Source: Roseimaritima multifibrata (GTDB taxonomy: Bacteria; Planctomycetota; Planctomycetia; Pirellulales; Pirellulaceae). Taken from it: a stretch of 64,000 bases of DNA. Shown one piece after another: positions 33,497-42,357 of this stretch. Both the position numbers and the translations under genes were made by a program. Within the stretch, counting starts at the first letter, position 1. The number at the start of each line of letters is the position of its first letter. The notes beneath the pieces were generated by a model that searched no databases, had not been told where the DNA came from, and saw only the letters and a program-made list of their open reading frames with translations. The stretch lies in NCBI RefSeq assembly GCF_007741495.1, contig NZ_CP036262.1:3968001-4032000 (forward strand), written 5' to 3'.

Positions 33497-36067
33497 TCAT
33501 CGCGTTGGCTGCCGATCCCAAAGCTTTTCAACAAAAAAATCGGCTCGACGCCGCTTTCCATAAGCACTTTCTCCCGCGCCATGGCCGCGGCCCGGGAAAA
33601 CAATCAGCTGAAAATCTTTGTCCGCTTTGATCAACGCGTCGACGACTTGCATCGTACTTGCCGGATCCACATTGCGGTCCAGTTCACCGACGGTCAACAT
33701 CAGGTCCCCTTCCAGGTGCGAAGCCCGAGTCACATTCGACTGCTCCGCGTAGTGGGGGCCAACCGGCCACCCCATCCACAATTCATTCCACCAGATCTTA
33801 TCCATTCGATTGTCATGACAGCCGCAATCCGCCACGGCCGCGTGGTAGAAATCGCCGTGGTTCAGCAACGCCCCAAGCGCACTCTGACCGCCAGCAGATC
33901 CTCCCCAAATCCCGACCCGCGTCAGGTCCATTTCAGGGTGCTTTTTACTTGCCGCTTTGATCCAGGCAATCCGATCGGGAAATCCGCTATCCGCTAGATT
34001 CTTCCAGCAGACATCATGAAATGCCTTCGATCGATACGACGTCCCCATCCCATCGATTTTGACGACGATGAAACCAAGGTCTGCCAGATCGGCTAGCCCA
34101 CGATGCAAACCAAATTCCTTCGGCACAAATGCCGCGTGTGGCCCCGCATAGATCGATTCCAAAACGGGATACTTCTGTGTGGGATCAAAGTCATGGGGAC
34201 GAACAATCACGCCGAAGATATCGGTTTCGCCATCGCGACCTTTCGCTATAAATCGTTCCGGTGGTTGCCAGCCTCGTTCCAGTAACGGGGATGCGTCGGC
34301 AGCCGACAGCTGACAAACCCGTTCACCGGAATCACTGCGGCGAAGTTCCGAAATAGGCGGAAGGTCGACGCGGCTATGCCGCGCGATTAAGAACTTCTTC
34401 GCCGGGGAATCGTCCCAGCGATGATCACCATCGGCAGCGGTCAAAGGGGTGACATTTGCGGTTTCCAAGTCGACCATCAAGCAGTGTCGATAGTAGGGAT
34501 CCTGGTCGGGATAGAATCCGCCCGCCGTGATGCGGATACTGCCAGCGCTGTCATCGACATGATCGACACCGCGTACGACCCACTCACCTTGCGTCAACTG
34601 CCGCACCGTATCGCCGGTCCGTTGGTCGATCAGGTAAAGGTGGTTCCAGCCATCCCGTTCGCTCATCCAAATCAACTGGTTGGCTTCATCTAGATAGTGC
34701 AGAAACCGTTTCCCAGCGTAATCGACGAACGTGTCGCTGTGGTTCTCCACGATCACGCGGGGCTGAGTCGATTCGGCGTCGACACCGATTAACGAAAGGC
34801 GTTGATGCCCGCGTTCATTGAACAAGAAACGAAACGTCTGAGAATTTGGATGCCAGGAAAACTCGTTCAGCGCGAACGGGTTGGCGAACAACGCATCATC
34901 GATTCGCGAAAGGCTTAACGATGCAACCGATCCCAAGTAGGGTTGCGGATGGTCCAGCGGATCGCCTGGTTTCGTGTAGTCAAACGTCTGCAAGACCGGC
35001 TGCAACCGATCATCGGGCGCCGAATCGATGATCGTGACCTGGCGACGTTCCGCTTTCTTGGTCCGCAGCACGGCAAAGTGGAGTGAGTTTGGGGCCCAGT
35101 AAATCCGCCCACCAAAACCATCACCCTCGACTCCATCTTCGGACAACACATGGGATGCCCACTCCTCCGATTCGGAACTGCGAACTTGCAGGACGACATT
35201 CTTCTCTTCAAAACGAACACGTTTGAGTCCATCGGGCGATAGCGCTGCGTTGCGGCTGCGTTCACGGCGTCCGGTTGGATCTTGTTTGCTGTCCCTTTGT
35301 TTCCCCGACGACCGACGCGGTGCCGGAGCCTGTTGATCGGAAGTTATTTCAAAGCGAGCCGAATAACTGGGCGTCTGAACGGCGACAACAGGTTCTTTGG
35401 CCTGGGAAGTGACCAACCAAACGTGTCCGGCGTAAGTCGATTGAGACCGACTTGCGCCAGCGTCCAGGTTCCCGTACTCGACCCTTGAGCCATCGGTAGC
35501 AATCCACACCAATCGAACGGGGTAGTCAAGCTGATTCACAAACGTCAATTCGGTTTGCTCACCGCCGCCTTCCGAATACCGCAGGCGTTCAAGCGGTTTG
35601 AGCGATTTTCCACTTAGATCCACATCCGCGTTCTTTAAGATCGACTGCTGCCGATCGAATTCCCATGTTTTGCCCGCGAACCGAAACCGGACCAGATTCA
35701 AGTCCTCGCCAAATTCAAGTTTCCGAAAGGGGAGGGCAGTCGGTTCCACAACTTGTTCCGCTTGTTCGCTCAACTGAGCGGCAAGCGTCTGATGATCGAA
35801 CAGGGGCGATTGATTTCCGGTGCTGGTATCGATCCAAACGAAGTTCCCTGCCTGGGACGTGGTTTGTTGATAGAACCACAGATGTTCGTCACGCTCACCG
35901 ACCCAGTTCCAGATTGGGCGTTCATTAAGAACTTGATTACGCAGTTTCTGTCCCGCTTCGGCAACCCAGCGGTACTGCGATTCGGTTCCCTGAGCTTGAA
36001 TGTTTGCCTGACTGAAGCCCCCTTGGACGGCTGCAAAGCACAGCACCAGGAAAAGGAACGCAGGCAT
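33497..36067 (-). CDS. exported S9 family serine peptidase (DPP-IV/prolyl oligopeptidase type)
   Basis: An 856-residue protein from ATG 36067, giving the signal MPAFLFLVLCFAAVQGGFSQ; GTG 36109 is an alternative with a more basic n-region. The long frame from 36301 overlaps the Nudix gene and is unlikely to be used. The N-terminal two thirds form a DPP-IV-like propeller (WHPNSQTFRFLFNERGHQRL, YLDEANQLIWMSERDGWNHL). The C-terminal alpha/beta hydrolase domain has nucleophile GIWGGSAGGQSALG, aspartate in VGELDRNVDP and histidine in FPGRGHGAG. It likely trims peptides in the periplasm. Its upstream Nudix neighbour is on the same strand, 113 bp away. Confidence 0.92.
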   Translation of the reverse strand: MPAFLFLVLCFAAVQGGFSQANIQAQGTESQYRWVAEAGQKLRNQVLNERPIWNWVGERDEHLWFYQQTTSQAGNFVWIDTSTGNQSPLFDHQTLAAQLSEQAEQVVEPTALPFRKLEFGEDLNLVRFRFAGKTWEFDRQQSILKNADVDLSGKSLKPLERLRYSEGGGEQTELTFVNQLDYPVRLVWIATDGSRVEYGNLDAGASRSQSTYAGHVWLVTSQAKEPVVAVQTPSYSARFEITSDQQAPAPRRSSGKQRDSKQDPTGRRERSRNAALSPDGLKRVRFEEKNVVLQVRSSESEEWASHVLSEDGVEGDGFGGRIYWAPNSLHFAVLRTKKAERRQVTIIDSAPDDRLQPVLQTFDYTKPGDPLDHPQPYLGSVASLSLSRIDDALFANPFALNEFSWHPNSQTFRFLFNERGHQRLSLIGVDAESTQPRVIVENHSDTFVDYAGKRFLHYLDEANQLIWMSERDGWNHLYLIDQRTGDTVRQLTQGEWVVRGVDHVDDSAGSIRITAGGFYPDQDPYYRHCLMVDLETANVTPLTAADGDHRWDDSPAKKFLIARHSRVDLPPISELRRSDSGERVCQLSAADASPLLERGWQPPERFIAKGRDGETDIFGVIVRPHDFDPTQKYPVLESIYAGPHAAFVPKEFGLHRGLADLADLGFIVVKIDGMGTSYRSKAFHDVCWKNLADSGFPDRIAWIKAASKKHPEMDLTRVGIWGGSAGGQSALGALLNHGDFYHAAVADCGCHDNRMDKIWWNELWMGWPVGPHYAEQSNVTRASHLEGDLMLTVGELDRNVDPASTMQVVDALIKADKDFQLIVFPGRGHGAGESAYGKRRRADFFVEKLWDRQPTR

Positions 36068-36180
36068 CGAGAAGGCGCGGCTCCGACGGGCCCGAGGCGA
36101 ATCGTTCACAGCCGAGTCGTTCTGGGCGGGGAAATTCAGAGCGATCGACTTTGCCTGATCGACCGAGACGATTCGAGCAT

Positions 36181-36792
36181 TCAGCAGCGAGCGTTGTTTT
36201 TGCGATCGGTGTTTGCGTCTCCATCGAGAAAGACTTTCAGCGCCTTTCGATTGGAATCGAAAGCCATTTGCGAAAGAGTTTTCTCGTTGCATTTCGCCCA
36301 TTCCCAGGATGTTACTTCGACATCATCCGCCCGAACCACTTCGTTCGGGTCCACCGTACAGACATAGAATACATCAAGGACCTGCAGAATGACTCCTTTG
36401 TAGCAGTAGGTATTCGGGAATGTGGTCAACTGGTTCATCGAAAGGACCGTCAACCCCAACTCTTCACAGACTTCACGCCGCAGTGCCTCCTCGGCTCGTT
36501 CACCCGGATCGACGAACCCACCGGGCAATCCATATTGTCCTTTTCCAGGATCTTTGGCTCGCCGAATCAGCAAGATTCGGTCCTGTTTGTCAGCAATAAT
36601 TGCTCCCACCGCTCCTACCGGGCCAAAATAGAAGACAAACGAGCAGGCATGGCAGCGGAACGGATTACAAGATCGACCGGGATTCGTCTTGACCGCCTCC
36701 GCAGCACCGTCCTCGGAGGACGCATCCTCGCGGGGCGTCCCACAACGAGGGCAATAATGAAAAGACTCAGCAACAGGAATAGGGGCATTCAT
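36181..36792 (-). CDS. Nudix hydrolase with N-terminal zinc ribbon
   Basis: A 203-residue protein. Residues about 13-52 form a zinc ribbon (CPRCG then FRCHACSF), and residues about 60-180 a Nudix domain with the Nudix box [18 protein letters not shown] followed by CEELGL. This architecture resembles NudC-type NADH pyrophosphatases and relatives, but the SQPWPFPxS-type NudC signature is absent, so the substrate is uncertain. It is cytosolic. The stop codon lies in the region just upstream of the S9 peptidase gene, so the pair may be transcribed together. Confidence 0.9.
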   Translation of the reverse strand: MNAPIPVAESFHYCPRCGTPREDASSEDGAAEAVKTNPGRSCNPFRCHACSFVFYFGPVGAVGAIIADKQDRILLIRRAKDPGKGQYGLPGGFVDPGERAEEALRREVCEELGLTVLSMNQLTTFPNTYCYKGVILQVLDVFYVCTVDPNEVVRADDVEVTSWEWAKCNEKTLSQMAFDSNRKALKVFLDGDANTDRKNNARC

Positions 36793-36927
36793 CAGAAAAG
36801 CTCGCGAAGGAATCCATCAACAAGAATCATGTGCCGAAAAGAGGGTCCTTGCAAATTCGTCCCCCGTATCCGAACCTGTAGATAACATGTTGAACGTCAT
36901 TACGCTAGCTTTTCTGAAAGAACCCCC

Positions 36928-37656
36928 ATGTCGGAAGCGAAAAGTGCCGCCGATCTTCTGCGACATTTACACCGGTTACATCGCCAGATCAACGATCTAA
37001 AGGATCGTCTGAGCCGTGGGCCGCGGCAAATTAAGGCGGGTGAAGCAGCGGTTGCCGCCTGCGAGAAGGCCTGCACCGACGCCGCCGAAAAATTAAAAAA
37101 AGCACGTCTCGCGGCAGATGACAAGCAATTGCAGCTAAAAACTCGCGAGCAACGAGTCGAAGATACTCAGGCGAAACTGAATACCGCCTCCAGCAACCGC
37201 GAATTCGACGCTTTGAAAGAGCAGATTGCTGCCGACAAGCAAGCGAACGAAGTCCTTAGCGACGAAATTCTGGAAGCGCTTGAGCACATTGATGAACTGG
37301 TCGAAAAAACCGAAATCGTCAAAGAAAATTTGGTCGCTCGCGAAAAAGAGCATGTTGCGCTGACTCAACAAGTCGAAGAACGGACCGCCCTGATCACTCC
37401 CGATCTGGAACGGGTTCAAGCCGAATTGACGGAAGTGGAAAAAGAACTTCCTCCGGATATGCGTCAGGAATATCAACGCATCATCAAGGCCAAAGGCGAA
37501 GACGGTTTGGCTCCTGCCGACGGCGAATCGTGCGGTGGTTGTTACCAAACGCTTTCACCTCAAATCATGAACGAACTGTACCTTAACAACCATGTTGTCT
37601 GCGCCGCCTGTGGTGCTTGGATTTACTTGCCTGAAGACCGCAAACTGAATCGATAG
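36928..37656 (+). CDS. coiled-coil protein with C-terminal C4 zinc ribbon (DUF164-like)
   Basis: A 242-residue protein. Residues about 5-170 are a continuous antiparallel-type coiled coil (LRHLHRLHRQINDLKDRLSR, ACEKACTDAAEKLKKARLAA, EEILEALEHIDELVEK-like heptads). Near the C-terminus are CGGCYQTLSPQIMNELYLNN and CAACGAWIYL, forming a four-cysteine zinc ribbon. This matches the DUF164/zf-RING_7 family, thought to be nucleic-acid-binding or to aid RNA-related processes, but with no firm function. One base separates its stop from the next gene, so they are probably translationally coupled. Confidence 0.88.
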   Translation: MSEAKSAADLLRHLHRLHRQINDLKDRLSRGPRQIKAGEAAVAACEKACTDAAEKLKKARLAADDKQLQLKTREQRVEDTQAKLNTASSNREFDALKEQIAADKQANEVLSDEILEALEHIDELVEKTEIVKENLVAREKEHVALTQQVEERTALITPDLERVQAELTEVEKELPPDMRQEYQRIIKAKGEDGLAPADGESCGGCYQTLSPQIMNELYLNNHVVCAACGAWIYLPEDRKLNR

Positions 37657-37657
37657 C

Positions 37658-38359
37658 GTGAGCGATGCATCGCCGGAGCCGCGGTCGGGCGGCCCTCCCG
37701 TTTTTAATGATCCGCTTCGCGACGAATGGGCCAACACGGTTACTCACGGCGCATCATGCGTAATCGCTCTGGCAGGGTTCGCATACATGGTCGCATTGAC
37801 GCGGCCAATGTCGATCGGCGGACAGATTGCCTGCCTAACCTACACGGCTTCGGTCGTGACGGTTTTTCTATTTTCGACTCTTTCGCATGCCGTCCGGGAA
37901 CCTTACCGCCGGCACCGAATGCGAGCTTGGGACCAAGGCACGATCTATTTGATGATCGCTGGGACCTATACCCCATTTGCCTGGGCGTTTGGTGGCCCCT
38001 GGCAAATTCCGTTACTCATTTTTTTGTGGGCCGTCGCCGGGTTTGGGTTTGTTTCCAAAGTCTTCATGAAACATCGAGTCCACAGCATCACCACCTGGAC
38101 CTACCTCTTTCTTGGCTGGGCTCCGGCAATTGTGCTTGGCCCGCGAGTCCCCATCGAGTGCTTATTCGGGATGGGAATGGGCGGAATCCTATACACTGCG
38201 GGCGTCGTCTTCTTACTGAAAGACCAACACCGCCGTTTTAACCACGCGATTTGGCATCTATTTGTCTTGATTGCCGCAACGGTTCACTTTCTGACAATCT
38301 GCAATCAAGTGGTCCAACCGCTGGTCAGCCAACTACCGAAAGTAGCCAGTATTTGGTAA
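37658..38359 (+). CDS. hemolysin III family (AdipoR-like) membrane protein
   Basis: A 233-residue protein starting with GTG at 37658. After DEWANTVTHGASCVIALAGF come seven hydrophobic segments, with FLFSTLSHAV, the conserved DQGTIYLMIAGTYTPFAW and RRFNHAIWHLFVLIAATVHF. Histidines in these motifs are the probable zinc ligands of the PAQR/hemolysin III fold. Such proteins are integral membrane hydrolase-like proteins with poorly known substrates. The start codon is one base after the zinc-ribbon gene's stop. Confidence 0.94.
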   Translation: MSDASPEPRSGGPPVFNDPLRDEWANTVTHGASCVIALAGFAYMVALTRPMSIGGQIACLTYTASVVTVFLFSTLSHAVREPYRRHRMRAWDQGTIYLMIAGTYTPFAWAFGGPWQIPLLIFLWAVAGFGFVSKVFMKHRVHSITTWTYLFLGWAPAIVLGPRVPIECLFGMGMGGILYTAGVVFLLKDQHRRFNHAIWHLFVLIAATVHFLTICNQVVQPLVSQLPKVASIW

Positions 38360-38412
38360 ACCATCGGTCCGAACTATCTTACAAAACCCCTTCAACAGGA
38401 GCCTTTCCGACG

Positions 38413-39618
38413 ATGGACATGCACGAATTGACTCGCAGCCTGCAAGTAAAAAACAAAGCGAAAATCGTGATGTTGGTCGGGGATGGCCTTGGGGGCCTGC
38501 CGATGGAGGCGGGTGGCAAGACCGAACTGGAAACCGCCGTCACGCCGAACCTGGACCGCTTGGCCAAGAACGGTGTCCAAGGAGCCAGTATTCCTGTGAA
38601 ACCGGGGATTGCGCCAGGTAGCGGCCCAGGACATCTTGGCCTGTTTGGTTACGACCCATTGAAGTATCAGATCGGCCGTGGAGCCCTTGAAGCGACCGGC
38701 ATCGGATTCGAACTGCAGGACGGCGACGTCGCCATTCGCTGTAACTTCTGCACCCTCGATGCAGACGGAAATATCTCGGACCGACGTGCAGGACGCATCC
38801 CTACTGAAGAAAGTGCACCGATCGCGATCAGCCTTCGGCAAATCAAAATCGACGGGATTGAAATCTTTGTCGAACCTGTCAAGGAACACCGATTTGTTGT
38901 CGTTTTCCGAGGCCCGGGCCTAGGTGGAGAGGTCAACGATACCGATCCCCAAGCGACCGGCGTCCCACCGCTTGAGCCCGTTGCCCGCGATTCCGGCAGC
39001 AAGAAAACAGTCGAAGTCGCCAAAGAATTTCTCCGTCAAGCGAAAGAAATCCTCAAAGATCAACCCAAAGCAAACTTCCACACGATGCGTGGATTTGCCG
39101 CCAAGCCTGCGCTCCCTACCTTTGACGATGTCTACGGTTTGCGAGCCGCTGCGGTCGCCGTCTACCCGATGTACAAGGGCCTCGCCCGGTTGGTCGGAAT
39201 GGATATCGTCGGGAATGCTCAAACGCTTGAGGAACAGATGGAAGTCCTCAAACAGAACTGGGACGATTACGACTTCTTCTTTCTGCACTACAAATACACC
39301 GACAGCACTGGTGAAGACGGCAATTTTGCTGAAAAGGTCAAACGAACCGAAGATTTAGATGCTGCGATTCCCAAGATCGAGGCCCTGAAACCCGAAGTAC
39401 TGATCGTCACTGGCGACCACAGCACGCCGGCTTACCTGAAAAGCCACAGCTGGCATCCAGTGCCAACCCTCCTGGTCAGTGATTGCTGCCGTCCCGATCC
39501 CCATGATTCCTTTTCCGAATCGACTTGCATCACGGGCGGTCTAGGGCAGTTCGAAGCGAAATACTTGATGTTGCTCGCGCTGTCCAATGCGGAACGCATG
39601 GGCAAGTACGGAGCGTAA
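38413..39618 (+). CDS. apgM: 2,3-bisphosphoglycerate-independent phosphoglycerate mutase, archaeal type
   Basis: A 401-residue protein from ATG 38413; the frame from 38251 overlaps the previous gene. It belongs to the alkaline phosphatase superfamily and resembles archaeal ApgM. Features: KIVMLVGDGLGGLPM with the metal-binding Asp, TPNLDRLAKNGVQGAS, GIAPGSGPGHLGLFGYDP with the nucleophile region, RCNFCTLDADG, and VTGDHSTPAYLKSHSWHPVP with the second metal site. It interconverts 3- and 2-phosphoglycerate in glycolysis. The 222-residue histidine phosphatase at 406 is a different, unrelated mutase-fold family. Confidence 0.96.
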   Translation: MDMHELTRSLQVKNKAKIVMLVGDGLGGLPMEAGGKTELETAVTPNLDRLAKNGVQGASIPVKPGIAPGSGPGHLGLFGYDPLKYQIGRGALEATGIGFELQDGDVAIRCNFCTLDADGNISDRRAGRIPTEESAPIAISLRQIKIDGIEIFVEPVKEHRFVVVFRGPGLGGEVNDTDPQATGVPPLEPVARDSGSKKTVEVAKEFLRQAKEILKDQPKANFHTMRGFAAKPALPTFDDVYGLRAAAVAVYPMYKGLARLVGMDIVGNAQTLEEQMEVLKQNWDDYDFFFLHYKYTDSTGEDGNFAEKVKRTEDLDAAIPKIEALKPEVLIVTGDHSTPAYLKSHSWHPVPTLLVSDCCRPDPHDSFSESTCITGGLGQFEAKYLMLLALSNAERMGKYGA

Positions 39619-39677
39619 CAAGCGGCGTCAGTACGTCGGAATGACTGTTTTTTCCTTCCTTGTAAGGTTTGATACGG

Positions 39678-40085
39678 ATGAGCGAAGAAGAAGAACTTTA
39701 TGTCGCATCCCCTGCGATGTTTCGGAACCATCCGATCGCCTACATCCTGACACTCATCCTTTGTTTGGTCGGGGTCGGAATCATCATCTGGGTCGTCTGG
39801 TACATCCGCAGCCGTTCCACCGAATTGACCGTCACCAATCTTCGCACTCGGCTCCACCGAGGCTGGTTGAGCCGGTCGATTACGGAGGTTTGGCATAGCG
39901 ACGTACGAAATGTCCAGCTTGATCAGACCCTTCTGCAAAGGATGCTGGGGACCGGGCGCATTGCGGTCAGTAGTTCCGGGCAGTCGGGAATCGAAATCGA
40001 CGTCAACGGCCTGCCCGATCCCGATAAGATCAAAACCTTGATCGATTCCCACCGCGTCGCCGCCCAAGACGATGACGACGAATAA
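39678..40085 (+). CDS. membrane PH (bPH2) domain protein
   Basis: A 135-residue protein; ATG 39678 is preferred over TTG 39669. After a short acidic N-terminus comes one or two hydrophobic helices (IAYILTLILCLVGVGIIIWVVWYI). The PH-like domain follows: STELTVTNLRTRLHRGWLSR, then ITEVWHSDVRNVQLDQTLLQ and GTGRIAVSSSGQSGIEID. This is the bacterial PH2 family of YdbS-type proteins. The C-terminus is acidic (AAQDDDDE). Function is unknown; it is a membrane protein. A family A repeat lies downstream. Confidence 0.9.
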   Translation: MSEEEELYVASPAMFRNHPIAYILTLILCLVGVGIIIWVVWYIRSRSTELTVTNLRTRLHRGWLSRSITEVWHSDVRNVQLDQTLLQRMLGTGRIAVSSSGQSGIEIDVNGLPDPDKIKTLIDSHRVAAQDDDDE

Positions 40086-40104
40086 CGAAACCATTCGCTT
40101 AGAA

Positions 40105-40196
40105 CCACCATCTGGCGACGGTAGCACCTAGCTACGCTCGCCAGAGCGTGGATGGACCGGCAATACGTCACGTATCGATTGCACGTCCCCCGCGGA
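40105..40196 (-). repeat. MITE-like dispersed element, family A, copy 3 (inverted, partial)
   Basis: CATCTGGCGACGGTAGC at 40110-40126, TAGCTACGCTCGCCAGAGCG at 40130-40149 and TGGATGGACCGGCAATACGT after it are the reverse complement of the copy 1 head and arm. A terminal repeat GTCACGTATCGATTGCACGT then CCCCC follows at 40167-40193. The opposite terminal repeat is missing. It lies immediately downstream of the plus-strand PH-domain gene. Confidence 0.75.
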
Positions 40197-40200
40197 AGCA

Positions 40201-40502
40201 GCTGCCCCCACCGCCTGTCGACGGTAGCTACGGAAGCTGCGGCCCCCTAGAGCGTTTCGTTTTCGGCCCTACAGAGGGGAAATTGCTTCGATTGACGCTT
40301 TGTGGGACACCCTGCTGGGTTGGTCGACAGGTTTTCCACCGGCGCGTTTTCCCTTGTCGATTCAATCCGACCCGCGATTGGTTTGCTTTTTATAAATTTA
40401 GGCTCAAGCCCTTCGATCCAGGCGGCCCGACTGCTAGCGTGTGTGGAGCACTCAAGTACTTCTCCCACGAACCACAAAGGATTGACTTTGTCGGACTCTC
40501 CA
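40201..40502. other. intergenic region upstream of the acidic protein gene
   Basis: No gene is supported. It contains the likely promoter of the 40503 gene and a T-rich stretch near 40391-40403. Frames reading through it into the 40503 gene have no protein-like character. Beyond the family A copy at its left edge no repeat is seen. Confidence 0.35.
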
Positions 40503-41669
40503 ATGCCTTCGCCGTCAGAATCTGAATCGACATCCCCCTCGGCTCCCCCTCGTGAAACCACCTCCGAGGCGATGCCTGAAGAACCCCAACAAGCCCCTGC
40601 AGTGCCTCAAGAAGTCGTACCAAGCCAAGAAGATGCCGTTTCTGAAGGAGTCGTAGAGACTCAGGAAGTCAACGATTCCCCCGCTGCGGAAACGGCTGCC
40701 GAATTCCAATCGGAAGCGGCTGTCGCCACCGTGACCGCGGAAGAAATGCAAGAAGAATCGAGTCCAGTTGAATCAGACGCTTCCCAGCCCGCCAACGAAA
40801 GCGGTTCGGAAACGGATGAAGAACGCACCGAATTTGTCGCCGCTTTCGATGATTCCGTCGACGAAGCTCAGTTCGATGCCACCAGCGAGCCTTTTGTGGG
40901 GCAGTGGCAGCAACTGGTCAGTTCAACGAACTGGGAAAAAGGTCGGATCATCAGCGAATGGCGTGGAGCTTTACTGGAAGCAGGCGCCCATCCGACCGAA
41001 TATTCCGACGAAGCTTGGGCACGTCGCGCCGGTGGCGTCACTTCGCCACACGTAGGGCGACTGCGTCGCGTCCACGATCGTTTTGAGAAAGAACACAGTA
41101 AGTATCCAGGTTTGTTTTGGAGCCACTTCTTGGCGGCTCTGGACTGGGAAGATGCCCCGCTGTGGCTTGAAGGCGCCATGCGAAGTGGCTGGAGTGTTTC
41201 GCAGCTGCGTGACCAACGCTGGCAAGCCAACGGCGGCGACGCCGACAAACAACCCAAAGCCGAAGAGTACGTTGACGCCGACGAGGACGATGACGTCATC
41301 ATGCCCGCCCAAGGGGGTGGACGGCCTGAGCACGAAAAGGGCGAGCCGGGCGACATCACCGCGGGGCCAACCTTCGAAGGTCCCGATTTCGGTGAAGAGG
41401 ACGACATGCCGGCTCGCGGTGGCAGCGATCCCGCCGGATCGACAATGGTTGCCGATGAAGCGGAAGGTGGAGAGAGCGTCGAAGAAGGCGAACGAATCCA
41501 ACCGTTCCGCAACCTCCCCGAACTGCCAGACGACCTACGCGACGCCGTTGAATCCCTCAAGCTGGCGATCCTTCGCCACAAAGCGACCAAATGGGAAGCG
41601 GTCGAAGCCGAAGATGTCGTCCGCTACCTGACCGGCCTGCGAATGCTTGTCGAAGCTCGCACCGAGTAA
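40503..41669 (+). CDS. highly acidic Ser/Glu-rich protein of unknown function
   Basis: A 388-residue protein from ATG 40503 (MPSPSESESTSPSAPPRETT). The first 120 residues are low-complexity Glu/Ser/Ala/Val, likely disordered. A compact middle (about 125-235) has FVGQWQQLVSSTNWEKGRII, SEWRGALLEAGAHPTEYSDE and SHFLAALDWEDAPLWLEGAM, which looks folded. A second acidic linker (about 255-330) precedes a helical C-terminus (LPDDLRDAVESLKLAILRHK). I do not recognise the family. There is no signal peptide. Its layout (folded core between acidic linkers) recalls the linkers in the 1415-residue protein, but no sequence relation was seen. Confidence 0.65.
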   Translation: MPSPSESESTSPSAPPRETTSEAMPEEPQQAPAVPQEVVPSQEDAVSEGVVETQEVNDSPAAETAAEFQSEAAVATVTAEEMQEESSPVESDASQPANESGSETDEERTEFVAAFDDSVDEAQFDATSEPFVGQWQQLVSSTNWEKGRIISEWRGALLEAGAHPTEYSDEAWARRAGGVTSPHVGRLRRVHDRFEKEHSKYPGLFWSHFLAALDWEDAPLWLEGAMRSGWSVSQLRDQRWQANGGDADKQPKAEEYVDADEDDDVIMPAQGGGRPEHEKGEPGDITAGPTFEGPDFGEEDDMPARGGSDPAGSTMVADEAEGGESVEEGERIQPFRNLPELPDDLRDAVESLKLAILRHKATKWEAVEAEDVVRYLTGLRMLVEARTE

Positions 41670-41795
41670 AAGTCAGCAAGCTGAATCCCTTTCACTAGCA
41701 AGGACCGCTAGTGAAGGTGCCCCCCTTAGCGTAAGCGGGTTGCTGTCTGAATCGAATGCGGAGAAAGATCGCAGCCTTTTGCTCGGGACGCTTTT

Positions 41796-41849
41796 AGCCC
41801 AGCGGGCGACAGACAATTATGGTTCTGTCGCCCGCTGGGCTTTTCTTTT
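41796..41849 (+). terminator. strong intrinsic terminator with 18-bp stem
   Basis: AGCCCAGCGGGCGACAGA at 41796-41813 is a perfect reverse complement of 41824-41841, with a 10-base loop and TTTCTTTT after it. This is an intrinsic terminator on the plus strand, 127 bp after the acidic-protein gene, although an 18-bp perfect stem is longer than most. Confidence 0.85.
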
Positions 41850-41862
41850 CGCGATACCCACT

Positions 41863-41882
41863 CCGGCGGCTCACGCCGCCGG
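41863..41882 (-). repeat. GNRA-loop hairpin (CCGGCGGC-GTGA-GCCGCCGG on the minus strand)
   Basis: A perfect 8-bp stem. On the minus strand the loop is GTGA, a GNRA tetraloop, and the plus strand has TCAC. The stem sequence differs from the AGCGGAACGGC family but geometry and the downstream GCAAGTA resemble it. The strand that yields GNRA is the one transcribed from the EboB-like gene at 42358-43170. Confidence 0.6.
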
Positions 41883-41921
41883 CAAGTATCTGCCGCCCTC
41901 CGGGCTATTCCCACGAAAGAA

Positions 41922-42263
41922 GGTTTAAGGGAGCGTTCTTTCGCGGGGGATGTGCGATATATAAGTTGACGGTTTGACAGCAGCTGGCACCTGCCCAGAC
42001 ATCCAAGCGCCACGTCCCCTCGTCGGTTTACCCGACAGGAACGCAAGATTTGAAATTAGAGGTGGTTGTCCCCACGGTTTTCGCTTCCCGTTCGGATTGC
42101 CGCTGAAAGCGGCAATCCGAACGGGAAGCGTTTTTCTAGAGCCATGCGAACTAATTTCAAATCTTGGCTTCATGCCAGGCAAGCTGGCATGGGGCCTTTT
42201 CTCCCTGCCACACTCACTATTTATTTATCGCACAACCCGAGCGAAAGGCGACAATCACTAAAT
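41922..42263. mobile_element. non-coding nested palindromic element with terminal inverted repeats (MITE-like)
   Basis: Left end 41922-41965 (GTTTAAGGGAGCGTTCTTTC then GCGGGGGATGTGCGATATAT) matches the reverse complement of the right end 42218-42263 (GATTTAGTGATTGTCGCCTT then TCGCTCGGGTTGTGCGATAA) imperfectly. Moving inward, CAAGATTTGAAATTAG near 42048 is inverted near 42152. A 23-bp perfect hairpin at 42082-42130 is at the centre. Another hairpin, CATGCCA-TGGCATG, is near 42171-42191. No transposase is encoded. The right end shares CGAGCGAAAGGCGACA with family A copy 1. Confidence 0.65.
42082..42135 (+). terminator. 23-bp perfect hairpin with T-run inside the palindromic element
   Basis: CGCTTCCCGTTCGGATTGCC at 42082 onward through 42104 pairs perfectly with 42108-42130 across a GAA loop, and TTTTT follows. 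It fits an intrinsic terminator on the plus strand, but no plus-strand gene precedes it closely. It may belong to the element around it. Confidence 0.7.
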
Positions 42264-42357
42264 CGGCGCGCTGTAAGCGGTCCGGCACCAGTCGTGGAAA
42301 CCACGTGTATCTGCGGGTCGGCTGGCGCCGATCCGGTACGAAAACCGGCCAACGCCT

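Noticed and set aside
36068-36301. N-terminal extension of the S9 peptidase into the Nudix gene
   Set aside because: The extension hides a normal signal peptide starting at 36067 or 36109 and overlaps the Nudix gene.
35665-36367. Plus-strand frames opposite the S9 peptidase gene
   Set aside because: They lie wholly antisense to clear peptidase or Nudix coding sequence and have no family features.
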